Of a stretch of 64,000 bases of DNA, positions 27,241-38,990 are shown piece by piece (position 1 is the stretch's first letter; each line of letters opens with the position of its first letter). A program made the position numbers and the translations under genes. Below the pieces are notes generated by a model that worked only from the letters and a program-made list of their open reading frames with translations, was not told where the DNA came from and made no database searches. Source of the stretch: Prostheceraeus crozeri (Eukaryota > Platyhelminthes > Polycladida > Euryleptidae); NCBI GenBank assembly GCA_907163375.1, contig CAJQUW010001446.1:558001-622000 (forward strand), in the 5' to 3' direction.

Positions 27241-29329
27241 AGGGTGGGTCAATTTTTTGAATTTTTCTGAAACTGCATGTAAATCGTGAAATATACGTGT
27301 ATATCAGTTATAATCACTATTGTTGCCATTTTCAAACATGGGTAGGTACTGTATGTCATCAAAATCGATCTCGAAGTTACGTGATGCTTTCAACTAATTT
27401 CTTCAGTAGCGTGATTGATGATCCATGCTATTTTACCGGTAAGTGTAAACCCGTAGAATGAAAACTAGTAGATAAAAAGTTACTGAAAACAGGGACCATG
27501 TTGCATAAAACTAAGTCAATCCAAAAGTTAGCTACATATTACATATTTGCTATTATTCTTTGAAAATGGAATTTCGAAGCAAAAAATAAATTATATTTTA
27601 GGAAAATCACCGAAGTTATGTATTTTTGTAATTATGGGCAGTTCCACGTGAAAGCGGACAAACCAAAAAATAAAAATGCACTATAAAACCAAAACCACTT
27701 GTTTCCCACAACTTCATGCCCCTAATTTTATGAAAATACGAATATAGTGAATTATCACTAATTTATAGATTGCATTATTATTTCATTTTAAATTTAAAAA
27801 ATCGCTGTTCGGGCAAAGTGGTAAATATTAATTAAAAATTTATTTTATATTCAAATCAGTGGTAAATTCATCACATGTTTCTATGTTTTTGTCTGAAGTA
27901 ACTATAAAGCGTTCCATTGAATCAGTCCAAGTGATATTTCCGTGTCATTTGATTATCTTCAATTGGTTCACAATTGATTTTGTCCATTACAAAAAGTACA
28001 TTCGTAACGAAAAAGTACTGAAAGTTTGATTCTATCCAAGTAATTCAACATGCTGCTCAATTTGATCAGTTAAAAGAAAGCACTTCAACTATCTGATAGT
28101 CATGCTACGTCAACTTTAAATTTGAACTTTCATGTTTTGAGATACAGCTGGCTATGTTTTGCACGTTCGTAACACCTGGCGTTACGAACGTACCATTTCA
28201 CATCCGTATGTTCGTGAGATTTCGATTCTGGTAAATTTTTGTCAGTAAATTTCAACGACTAATTGATCCTAGTGCGTGTTTCAGGGAATCACTAAAGGCT
28301 CGTCTGTTCGTGACATTATGATCGCATTTCAGATAGGAGAAAGTGTTGCAGAGTCATGAAACGAACCAGTGATGAGCCAGAAATCATTAATCATTTTCCT
28401 AACTTAATAAAGAAAAAATATTAATACACCTCCGTAAAACCTTGAATATATTCAACAATGTATTTTCGATTTCAAGTATTTATTCAGATCATCATGTGGA
28501 ATACAATGATGGATATAGAGAGAAACTTAGTCATGTTCCACCTATTTTATCTGGTGCACTAATAGATGCTGACCAGTAAATGGTCCGATCCTGGTGTAGG
28601 CAGCTTGTTGAAGTAGAATTATCTCCAGCTACCGGTCCTTGTAGACTTTTCATGGCAATGGTCTTGTCTTCTCCTGAATCCGTGCAGATGTTTTTGAGCT
28701 ATTTAAAATCAATACGCCTGAATGTATTCGTATTTCCTTCCCATGAAGATCGTTTACAGTATCAGGACAAAACGCTTCGCTTTGTGTCATGGATCAAAAA
28801 GAAGGATTCTCTATTTGACTGTGACGCTCTTTTTAAATATACAGATGTTTTAGACTTCATGTATTTTTAACACAACCCAAATTTGCAACAAAGGTCTGTC
28901 GTAGTATAAAATATCTTTGAACGTATATTGAATAAAGACTCTGGACACGATATCGGCACGCAGCAAATGAGCTGGAGCATTCGACCGCTGTAGGCAGAGA
29001 CTCATGCGACCAAATATTCCCTTGTCCACTCGCGAAGAAAGGGTTTGTAGGGACAATCGACAGCAGATGCGTCGAAAGGTGTTGTAAGCAATTTTGCCCC
29101 ACCCACCGTAAACGGACACCGCTACGGGAACGCAATGTCAGCCGAGTTCTTCACACTTGGCCATGTTCTCTGAACTTCCTCTGCTCATCATTGACGGTCG
29201 CAGATCACACAATGATTTTAAAGATGTTTAATATGCCCTTAGTGCATCGCTGAAATCCATCCCAAGAGAGAAATATCAATATTGACTAACAAAGCTTAGA
29301 GGACTGCAACAATCGTCATGCCTGATTGG

Positions 29330-30480
29330 TTGAATTTCCGTCTTATTTTGCCATTTACCTGATTATCGGAGTGCCCGGAGGATTGTTTCGGGACACAAGT
29401 CGAATTTCCTAGTCGCGCAGATGCTCTTGGGATCTTATGGTAAAGTTGTCATGCTGGCAGAAATCGATCACAATCTGATGTAGGCAAAAAGTCGACATCT
29501 GGATTGGATTCCTTCAAATTTGATGGAATCGCGACAATTTGAACATTCTGAAGATATTCATGACATAGACAGGCGTAAGCGATCAAAGGCTATTTTTACT
29601 CTTCAACAGATGCATTGAGATTCTCTGCCCACTCAATAAGTTCTCGTTGCCCTTTGGGAAATTCTTGTTCATTACATTTCCAGCAAACTGAGAAGATTAA
29701 GCTATCTAAATCTGTGGGGTCTGATATCAGTAGGTGGGGCTCTGCATCTCTGAACTCGCTGTACTGAACACCACTTCATTAATGCACAATCAAATAGACA
29801 CGAATACACGTGGATGACGATTAAAAGGAAAACATTCTGAAATGTTTAGGAAATATTTATTTTGTATTGTTTGATGCAGGCAGTCGATGAATTATACTAT
29901 ATTCCGTGATCGATGTGTCTGGCTGAAGGCTTCGGGGTTGCTGGGAGTAGGTTGCTGAAATTTTAAGGGGCCTCAGCCCTCCCTAGCCCCCCTGTTCCCG
30001 CGTGTTTGTGTGCAGGAGAAAGATGCAGCAGTAATTGATTAAAATAGAGCTCTTCTATAGCATCTGATAGAAGAAACTGACAAGGTTTCTGCTTTAGAGA
30101 ACCAATATCGACTGGAGCACTAGCTGAAACAACATTGAGTCGCGAAAGAGCTTATTCGATGAACGAAGAAGACCAGTTGTCAGAGGAAGCACAGTAAGAA
30201 GCAAGGTAGTCTGCAGGAGCATGGCGAACCAAAGATCGTAAACCTAGACCGCCATAACGCAGTTGCGTTTGAGCCCATGCGTTTTCAATTAGTTCTAAGC
30301 CGGCAATCTCTTCAACACAACGCCTGACATCATCAAAATTTTGAAAAGATTACTCTGTATTACATGGTGGGTTGCTGAGGGAAATATAAGCCAGCTTGCA
30401 GAATGACCCACATGAACGAAGAAGGAGTAAAGTTGTCTGCGGATCATTCAAAGTTGGTAGACGATTCATTAGGATGAGAG
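29330..30480 (-). pseudogene. retroelement reverse-transcriptase C-terminal fragment
   Basis: On the minus strand from about 30480 the translation reads LPTLNDPQTTLLLLRSCGSF, CKLAYISLSNPP, then FDDVRRCVEEIAGLELIENA, WAQTQLRYGGLGLRSLVRHA and PADYLASYCASSDNW. The segment (LLLLR.C, W.QAQL..GGLGLRS...HA.A.Y.AS) is a tail common to many reverse-transcriptase proteins annotated in aquatic invertebrates. In-frame stops (after PCNTE, after SSSFIE) show it is dead. Further downstream on the same strand (about 29755-29590) a frame reads EPHLLISDPTDLDSLIFSVC and WKCNEQEFPKGQRELIEWAE; I do not recognise it, but it may belong to the same element. Exact clade unknown. Confidence 0.55.
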
Positions 30481-30641
30481 CTCGTCTCCAGCGCGGACTT
30501 CGGTTCGATTCCAGGGTCAGGCGAGTGAGGTCGGGGAATCAAGGGTGTTGGTGTCTTTAATTGACTTAACCGCTGTCACTCTCATTAGATAATCCTAATT
30601 TGACACACAAAAACTTCAAAGAATTAGTCATACTACTGATG

Positions 30642-32079
30642 CAGTGTTCGTAGTCTGTCAGCTCAGGATTTTCGGGCCACCAAGATTTTTTAGGGCAACG
30701 ATTTTGGAAATGCTTTAATGAACGTATACACAGGCCTATGTACTTTCGCAGATGTGCGTTTATGCTTGTCTTCCATTACAGTACATAAACGTCCTCATTT
30801 TACGAGAAAGACACAGGTGAGTGAGGAAAAATGAGACAAATAATTATTTCAACATTCCATCAAAAACAAATCTTTGATACGCATAACTATGAAAAATTTA
30901 CCAGAGAGTCTTCAAACACATTTATGGCTTTATCATCTTCGGGCGAAAATACATGTGGCTGATGACCACCATGGATGACTATTTTTATCTCATAATCCTC
31001 TTCCAGTACCATAATTCAATAGTTTTCAAACAAGATAGAAATTAAGCCAAATTGAAATTCAAGACAAACAGCCGATATTTTCACAAAATAAAATAATATC
31101 AGCAGCTTGGATTATAATTTCTATCTTGATTGAGAACGATTTCATTATCAGTTAACAATTGCACAGGATTTACTTTTTCTGGCGTTTTTTCTCGAACGAT
31201 ACTTTGCACAGTGAAAATTCTAGCGCTTTTCTTTTGAGCATAGATACCATTTCTTGTTGCTCATTCAGCTTGCCTCGCTTCTTATTGTAATTATTTAGCT
31301 CCTCATCTTGCTGCACCTTCTGCTGTCACTCTCGTATAAGTTTTATGCGTGCATTGCGCTCCTTTTCCTTCGCTTCAATATCTTTTTCTTTTGGTTTTAG
31401 ATTTTACTCCAATTATATGGATTTTTGATTGATCTTTTTCTCTGTTGCCACTTGCTCAAACAATTCATTTTATGATTCCTCTGTTACTTTTATAGCACTG
31501 GCATTCCTTTCTTCTTGTAATTTTCTTTTACAGCTGTCAATACTGGCATGTGCTTGAAGATAAATCCTTCAAATTCGTTGCCGGTAGTGAATTATAATCT
31601 CGAAATCAAGATTGAGTGAAGATCAAATCTCCAACTGGCTTTGGGGGTTCCAGCAGACTTCTTTTTTGTGATTGTCACGGTTTGAAAATATACGCTCAAC
31701 TTCGGCGTTGCCATGCGGAAGCACCGCCACAGACATCACAATGTTCAAAGAAAAGTCCATTGGTGCTGGCGTACTGATTCCCAGAAATCCTAAGACATGA
31801 ATATCAATTAGTACCGGTACTACAAACAACTAAGTAAATATGTAAATCATTTGACGAAAATTTCAGAAATGACTTACTTCTACCTAAAAATAAATAATTA
31901 ATATGTGAAAAGTCATCTTCGTGATTTTCTGTTACGGCAACATCGTAATGTTGCATTGAAATAAGCGATGTCAGCACATTCAGCTGGTTAAAAAAAATTC
32001 GGGCCGTGACGACCAGATTTTTCGGACCGAGTTAATTTTTTCGGGCATTTTCCAAATTCGGACCGGACTACGAACACTG
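30642..32079 (-). mobile_element. hAT element copy with 8-bp target duplication
   Basis: Inverted ends CAGTGTTCGTAGTC (30642) and GACTACGAACACTG (ending 32079) are flanked on both sides by TACTGATG, an exact 8-bp duplication as hAT elements make. On the minus strand, 31829-31623 encodes MSVAVLPHGNAEVERIFSN, the hallmark of the hAT dimerisation domain (LP.SNA.VER.FS). Downstream on that strand (about 31560-31150) a K/E-rich, probably coiled-coil region follows in broken frames (NNYNKKRGKLNEQQEMVSML). The catalytic part is missing or unrecognisable, so the copy is a truncated derivative. Confidence 0.85.
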
Positions 32080-32541
32080 TACTGATGATAGATGGAATGA
32101 ACATAGGCCTCCTACTGAAAAATTACATCGTTGTGCGGATTGTCATTTTCTTCGCAGTAAAAGAAACAAAGCACAACGAAGCGCAGAAAACTACAAAGTC
32201 CTGATGTTTGTCGTAGAGCATGTAGTGCTGTGACGAAACTATATGGACAAATTCGTACGTTCGTAAAGAAACGTTCCGTACGTTCGTAACAAAGCCTTAA
32301 AATCAATGTGAGTATATTACTGTATGAAGAGTTCTAGCATTCGCTATTTTTTGGGTTCCCGGGTAAGTTGTTTTTGGAGAACAAGAATTTTTGCACTAAC
32401 GTTTTTAGTTTGACAGAAAATGCAAAATCGAATTCGTAACAAGCAAATACATATATTGGTCCTACCTAACTATGAGCGAGGATTAGCTAGAAATGTCGGA
32501 AAGTCAAACTCACAAACTAACTTCAGTCCGTTATTGATGTA

Positions 32542-33941
32542 CAGATTGTTTTATAAAAAATGGATCACCCTTAAACATCGCCTTAACTTCAATTTTGTCT
32601 AACTCCGCCAAACTTGAACGAATTTCTCTGAAATTTGGAAGATATGTCAGTTGTGCTTACTAATATCATTGTTGGAAATTTCAAGCATGAATATTGAGTT
32701 GTTTTCCTGTTATAGATAAAAAAGTAGTAGATAATTTGATCTTCATTTAGCAATGTTACACAAAATCATACCTCACTCTTATAAAATTGCATTTGTTTCC
32801 TTTGTTATGTAATATGTTCTTCTACAAGCCAAAAGCTATCAAGCAAAACAAAAATAAAGAAAATCGGTCAATCAGAGCCAGTATAGCACCATTATTCATC
32901 AACAATAATGTAACTGCTACATGTGATTAACTGGACTTCATGTTACATAGCTTCCTGACTTCGTTGCGGTGGTGTTGGCAGCACTCCTGATTGCTTTCAG
33001 CTAGAAATCTATCTCTTACCGGTTGAAAACAATACAAAGCACAGATGAACAATAACGAGATCGCATTCACAAAGGGCAAAGTGTCAGCCTTGCTAGAACT
33101 AGGGTTTTCTTTGCCCCCTCAGATCGAATTATCAGATCAGCATACAAAAAGACGTCTCAGATGGGCAATGAGTCATTGTCACTGGCGAAATCAATGGGAT
33201 CGGGTTGTCTGGTCTGATAGGCATCAGTCCGTCTGAAGGATAGTGATGGTCGATTGAGATTATGGATAAAATCTGATCAGGAAATTCCGAGACATTTACA
33301 TCGTCCCCAGGTAGAAGGTGGTGCGACTCTACTGATATGGGCTGGCATTTGGACCAATGGCCGCTCTGAACTTCACATACAGCAAGGAACCATGAATTCT
33401 GAACCCTATGTGAATGTTTTACGAATGAACATTGGCCAAATGACAGATCAACTTGGTGATCCATCGACTTGGTCATTTATGGATGATAATACTACGTGTT
33501 ACAGGAGTAGTAGAGTCAACTTATGCAAGTCTCAATTAGGGCTTAGGACATTATCTTGGCCAGCTCGTTCTCCTGATCTGAATCCCATAGAAAATGTATG
33601 GAGTATTCTAAAACGTAGCGTTCGTCGTTCACTGCTACCTACAGATGGCGTATCACAACTTACGTCACTGTTAAAAAGAGAGTGGAGAAAGTTAGATCAG
33701 TCAAAAATCAACGATATCATCGAATCAATGCCTAGACGAATTGGTAATGTCACTGGCAATAAGGGTAGGGCCACAAAATATTAGCTTCTTAAGAACCGTT
33801 GCTGTATCATAGCTTATCAGATTATATAAGGACATTTAAATATATTAGGGACATGAAATAACATGAAAAATGCTTTCTGTATCATACTTATGTTTTATTT
33901 AGTCAAATTTTAGGATGATCCACTTTTTATGAAACGGACTG
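32542..33941 (+). mobile_element. Tc1-like transposon copy
   Basis: Inverted ends CAGATTGTTTTATAAAAAAT (32542) and, on the other strand from 33941, CAGTCCGTTTCATAAAAAGT, both followed by GGATCA-C/T-CC, flanked by TA. The 1400-base length is normal for Tc1 elements. It sits inside the TTAT-flanked unit, 100 bases from that unit's right end. Confidence 0.85.
33045..33784 (+). pseudogene. Tc1-type DD34E transposase, broken
   Basis: The frame starting at 33045 shows HTKRRLRWAMSHCHWRNQWD and VVWSDRHQSV (region of the first catalytic Asp). After a stop at about 33234 and a frame change the protein continues from 33254: GGATLLIWAGIWTNGRSELH, WSFMDDNTTCYRSSRV (second Asp) and LSWPARSPDLNPIENVWSIL (catalytic Glu). 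There are 34 residues between Asp and Glu. The C-terminus ends GNKGRATKY at 33781. The N-terminal paired helix-turn-helix region expected upstream is missing or unrecognisable between 32600 and 33045. The copy cannot make a full transposase. Confidence 0.88.
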
Positions 33942-34605
33942 TATATGCCAGTTAAGGATACAAGTGATGGCAACATATATTTCTGATTACGTTAACTCTA
34001 AAAGTTGACGAAAAGTACGTTCGCAACAAATGGAACTGCCCTTATAAAGATTTCGACCAAATTATGATTGTGATTGGAAGACCCAATTAAGTATTTTCTA
34101 TCACTCATAATTCTATCTAGCAATCTATCTAACGAGTCGTTCAAATTATGCAATTTACATAATGAACAAAAACAGAGACTGAAACTCAATATTGTAAGAA
34201 GAAACCAATAACCAACCAAATTTTTAAAATAAGCCCTCACCGATACCCTATTTAAAAAACCAAATAATTTAAAGCCCACCAAAATGCTACTTTAAACCCC
34301 AAAAAACTTATGGGTTATTAAAAATGAATATGCCAGCTCTGTGTAAGAGCCTTAATCGAAGCTGCGATGATAAAATCTACAACCGCATTAACGAAAGCGG
34401 CGGGAACCGTGCTTCATGTAACCGAACTTAACTGAATCCAAAAATTCCGAACTACAGACCTAACAACAACTCAGCAATTACTTTAATGGGAAATTCAAGC
34501 TTTCAGTTTATATAATTAAACATATTTCTCATCAACAACGACTGAAAATAGCAAATTAATCATTCACAAATTAAACACATTTTCAGAAAGAAGTTGAATT
34601 CTTAC

Positions 34606-35062
34606 CCAGTTTGGTATTAGTTTTAAACCACAACCTTTCATTTCTCGCTTCTCGCAATGCTTCCAGTGTTGTAGTATAAAATTGTTGAAGGAGATCCATC
34701 TGTTTAGATGTAGAGACATAATCAAGGATAGAATTAATAGACTTTTCTGAGTAATTTCGTGTAACTGCGGACTTGATGTAAGTTAATAATTCCTTGTAAT
34801 GTTTCATCATTTGTTCGGTCTGTTTCAGTTTAAAGTTGATCTTAATCATTTGTTTCAGTGCTTTGAATCCCCAGTCTCCTTTCTCAGTCCCTTCGAGATC
34901 CAACACCTTGGCGAATTCTTCGAGTGCGACTCGGGGATTCTCTTCTTTCATCGATTTCGCATTATAATATTGATTTTCGAGGTCGACATCAGGCTCTGTA
35001 TTGTCATCCGAGGAATATTCAACCGATAATTCATCATCATCATAGTAGTCGTCATCAGACAT
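34606..35062 (-). CDS. COPS2: COPS2 first coding exon
   Basis: The ATG at 35062 starts [20 protein letters not shown], then [60 protein letters not shown] and WFKTNTKLG before a GTAAGA donor. The acidic N-terminus differs most from human; from VDLENQYYN on it is very conserved. With the other two exons the protein is exactly 443 residues, which supports this start. The bases just before (CTCTTTTAGGAT) look like a splice acceptor, so a 5' untranslated exon probably lies upstream. The alternative is a tiny extra coding exon. Confidence 0.95.
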
Positions 35063-37889
35063 ATCCTAAAAGAGAAGAGATAAGATTAAAAATGATGCCT
35101 TCTATTCAAAATAAAATGCAGAAGGAGGTAATGCTTGATAGGGCAGTTATAGGAAGACAGCAATATGCATTTCTTTAAATTAGAGATAATAAATTCATGT
35201 AGTGTGTACGAGTATAAATAGTTGTCACTTTTGTTATTGAAAATTCGGCAGTGATGGGGTGATCAGTGAAGTGATTTTTTGCAGTTAAGCATAATTGAAG
35301 ACATACAAATAGCATTCACAACACAATCAGAATGATCACCTGTGACATTATCAACATATTAAAGAGAAACAATTTGCTGCACTAATTTTGATGAAGCATT
35401 TAATGACTCAAGTCCACTACTTTCTTAAGTATTACCAATTTCTAGGTTTTCATGTCGATCAAGTCCACATACTCAATTATTGAACCGTAGAGCAAAATAG
35501 GCCAACTTAACGACCAGCATCAAGGAACTAGAAGAAAAAAATAGCTTAATTGTATATGGATAACGCATTTTCTTGGATTAAGTTCTGGCGATCATTCGGA
35601 AGGGGCTGCTAACGTCCTTCCATCGAATATTCCTTTTAAGTGTACTAATTTTCCATAATTTGATTGCTTCCGATTTCTCTTCGTAGTGAATTTCTTATGG
35701 ACGATTTTGATATTGGGCTGCCACTTTTCTAGGCAAATAGCAGGTCCACGTCAGAAATATTTCGATGCGATATTGATCGAAAAATGCAGAAACAGGTTAT
35801 GCAAAACACATGCGATGTGTTTTATTGAAACTAGCAGGCCTACATGTAATCACTGTATTAAATACTTCAGTCGAAACTGTAACAATATTCCAATCTGGGA
35901 GATACTTTTGCCACAAAATTACACATGGTAAGGCACCAATGTAGTTGATAATTGATATCTTAGTGTTCGTGTGCTGTAGAAATGTCACCTCACCGTATTT
36001 TACTACTTTTCACTGGAAAGCATGTAATCCTCGAGGATGTGCTCCGCTGCGGATGCAATGGTCCCCCACCAAGACATCTGGCACTGTGCGGCTTGACTTG
36101 GCAAGTTCGCGCGATGCTCATATGCATCTAATAAATTCTGTGCATGGATAATTACCATCTGAAATAGATTCAATCAATAGATAAGTTTTCAGATGGTGGC
36201 GCCATTAATCCGTGTATAGCAGCGGCATTCCCTCGTGGGTGACTTTCACGTACTATAAGGTATATACGGTTTCTATGAGAAATTTGCGTTTAATTCAGCC
36301 GAAGGTTTGTTCTCCGCACTATTTCGCAACAAACTATTCACTGATGACGCGTCAATTAATGTCATGAAATTTTAACTTCCTCATGGTCGAGCAAATGAGA
36401 AATTTTGTTTTCAGTTGGATGTGGCTCGTGGACTTCGACCACTGTGACTATAATTGCATCCCTAGCAGTTAGTTTAGGAAAGTTGATTGATGATAAGAAA
36501 TCATGTAGGCTATTTATCTTTCTCATCGACACAACAGACTCTACAATGAGTGTACACTCAAATCTTGAAGTGCTGACAAGTGCATAAGAAATTTTTGTTC
36601 GATAGGCAGAAAAATAGCGATTTATGTTTGGCTGACAGTTAAAAATCTTTTGAATACTTTTGCAACAAGCAATTACATCTTCGAATTTCATGATTCGATT
36701 ATTCACGATATTATATCTACGAAGGATAATGAAATGTAAACGACTTCTCTGGATACTTTATTCAACCCTATCCTCGCCGAGGCAATATCAATATTTTTTT
36801 GCACTCATCAGTGCTTTGTCAGTGAATTCAATCAGTTGGTTTCACATGGAAATTTATGGCCAGAATTCGGTGAATTTTCAAAAATCCAAGGTACACTCCG
36901 CGCACTGCAAGGTTAAAGGTGAACTTAGAGGTTTCCGGTTTCCATTTTATTGCACATAATCGATTGTCTGACTCTAACTGCTAGAAAAAGTCCACTCATG
37001 GTCGCCCAAGCTGCATGGTCCCTAATGACGTCATAGGTGATCTTCTCAATGAAAACAAATTACCAGTAACTTTCCTACGACCCTACGACTCTTTCACCAA
37101 AGCTGCTTTCCGATGAGATGAGTCGGTAGTTCCAACAATCGCTGATAAGAATTCATGCAAGGTAATGAGTATTTTCCAATGTTAGCGCATTTTTTTGAGA
37201 TAGAAATTTATGTGCACACATGACAATGAATTACATTCGGATGACGTTTTAAAATTAGTGCATTTCTTCTTATGCACGCTTCTCACTACAAAAGGAGAAA
37301 TGGTATCAGATTGTCGTTGGCAATTTTGGGAGACACATGTTATTCATTCAATATTGAGATAAACATAATGCATGTACCTACTGTAGATGTATTTGCTGAT
37401 AGCAAGCACATATTAGGCAATATTTTGTCTGAAGTGAAGATATAATGAGCATTTCGATACATCGTCATGGTATTAATTTGCGGTTATTGTAAGTGCCATC
37501 ATAATGCAAAATCATTAAAATAATTTCGAGACATGGGATCGCGTCGGGTTACAGACGAAATCGAGGCTCATTTTTTCGATAATTGGTCAGATAGCTAAGC
37601 ATCTCGTATGTCTACTTAAGCGAGGTGGTCAGAACATGCACAAAAATGTTTATTATGAGTGACGTCTTTCCTTCCTATGCTTCGGCATTTTTTTGAACAA
37701 AGAAGCCTTGGGAATCTGCAGATGTCAAAACTTTTACGCTCAGTGTTGTTGGTACATCCGAAGACACATCACTGCACCAATTTTTGCAGCAAGCATAAAA
37801 TGATTCTTCAGATGAAAATGTCGTTATTTGAAACGTTGCACTTGTGCTTTTGATGTACTTTGGGCGAACCAAAAGTCTTGTCGTCTTAC
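35063..37889. other. 5' flank or 5' UTR intron of COPS2, no recognised gene
   Basis: Only short frames. A plus-strand stretch at about 35780-35900 has a cysteine pattern (CRNRLCKTHAMCFIETSRPTC) that loosely recalls an EGF-like or follistatin-like motif, and a 114-residue minus frame lies at 36362-36706; neither has support beyond being open. Confidence 0.4.
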
Positions 37890-38990
37890 AAATTTAGTGA
37901 AAAATAGAAACAAGCAAGGAAAACTGACAATGTCATTCAGTAATACACTATCCAGCAGAATCAATGGCGTTTTGGAGATGTTCCAACAACGAATCTACTT
38001 GGTCGTGAAGGAAATGTCACGAAGAATCTGCAACGAGGCCTATTCGACTTCCTCAAAAATGCTCGTTATCTTGCGCGATGAAGATTTCAGCTAAATAGCA
38101 AGTATGGATTGCACAAATTGAGTTCAGGAGTGGACGGACTCTACCAAATGGCTGTCACACTTCGCTTCTCCAAGAACTCTTTGCCATGTCGAGCGGTGTG
38201 AGGACGGAAATTTTCCATTTGCAGAAGAAGGCTACTGAGTCCTACAGGCTTGGATCAGAGATTCAGGGGGTTCGCCGAAGATCTCCAGTTGTCCTCAAGC
38301 AATCGACCACAACATCAGCATTGACAGCGACAGTGGCACCATAGAGAAGTGCTGTCGCAGAGAAACCTTTGTTTTGAGTGAAAGTCACCAAGGATTCCTG
38401 GCTTATCATTAAGTTCAGTCGGACCATCTTTCTCTTTCTCGGTCCGTCTTTGCCCAACTTGGTTGTTGTTCCGTGAACATTCCATGGCACCCAAGTTTCG
38501 TCCATGGCAGCATGAAAATGAAGGTTGCACTTCTCGTCTGCAAGTCAAGCAAGACCTGTCTGAACTGCTTGGCACTGGTCACTCGGAGGTGCCGGTGCTC
38601 AGCAGTGAGGTCATGCGGCACCCAAGACGAGCAAACTCAACGTTTCAGGTTTTCTCTTTAAAAATTCAATGGAGTGTGCTTTGGTTGCAGTTGAGTAACT
38701 CAGCAAAATCACGAGAAGAAATATGAGGGCCATCCTTGATCATGTCGGCAACTTGGTTGCAGAGGTCTTCCGTTCTTGTTGATCTCGGAAGACCAGAGCG
38801 TGTAGCATCGACAAAGTCCGACCTTTTTCCATCATTGAAATCCTTCATTCATTTTTTAACTGTACAGGAGGATGAAGCACGATCTCTCCAGGCCTCGGTT
38901 AACTCGAAATGAACGAATCCATAACTCTTTTGAAAGTTAATAGTGTAAAGCCGAGAATGCGTTTGATCACTGTCATCATGTCCTAACCAC
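37890..38990 (-). pseudogene. mariner transposase relic
   Basis: Minus-strand pieces follow the order of a mariner transposase. The helix-turn-helix part reads ELTEAWRDRASSSCTVKK, a stop (TGA where Trp is usual, near 38852), FNDGKRSDFVDATRSGLPRS and ISSRDFAELLNCNQSTLH. Next come VPHDLTAEHRHLRV (about 38620), MDETWVPW (first catalytic Asp, 38505), FRPHTARHGKEFLEKRSVTA (second catalytic region, Asp lost) and SPSTPELNLCNPY (third region, Asp replaced by Asn). Multiple frameshifts and stops mark an old copy. Inverted ends were not found. Confidence 0.75.

Larger units (their letters stand above)
27636..34041. mobile_element. TTAT-flanked DNA-transposon-like unit with ACGTTCGTAAC subterminal motifs
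   Basis: Inverted ends GGGCAGTTCCA (27636) and TGGAACTGCCC (ending 34041) are flanked by TTAT on both sides (27632-27635; 34042-34045). Motifs like TTCGTAAC, ACGTTCGTAAC and GTTACGAACGTAC cluster within the outer parts (about 27990, 28155-28190, 28205, 28305, 32245-32290, 32437, 34012-34025), and nowhere else that I noticed. The interior carries later insertions: a hAT copy (30642-32079) and a Tc1-like copy (32542-33941). No transposase of this unit itself is recognised; a 96-residue frame at 28580-28870 is of unknown nature. The superfamily may be a TTAA-type group (piggyBac or Kolobok), by inference from the duplication. Confidence 0.6.
23050..34605 (-). other. COPS2: COPS2 intron (11.6 kb) filled with transposons
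   Basis: Bounded by GTAAGA (donor, CTG G before it) and TTTGCAG (acceptor). It holds, in order of coordinate, a piggyBac relic split by a hAT-like element (23565-25754), a LINE 3' fragment (about 26700-27240) and a 6.4 kb TTAT-flanked unit (27636-34041). That unit itself holds a retroelement fragment, a hAT copy and a Tc1 copy. The stretches 23110-23560, 25755-26370 and 34046-34605 show nothing recognisable. Confidence 0.9.

Noticed and set aside
28857-29135. Two overlapping minus-strand frames of about 90 residues
   Set aside because: Open in two frames at once, with no recognised motif; no way to prefer either.
30470-30570. tRNA-like B-box (GGTTCGATTCC) suggesting a tRNA gene or tRNA-derived SINE
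   Set aside because: The cloverleaf stems do not pair well and no SINE tail or duplication was found.
35770-35931. Cysteine pattern resembling an EGF or follistatin-like module
   Set aside because: One short frame, no clear splice borders and no second module; likely chance.
36362-36706. 114-residue minus-strand frame upstream of COPS2
   Set aside because: No motif, no splice sites in phase, and a competing plus-strand frame over the same bases.
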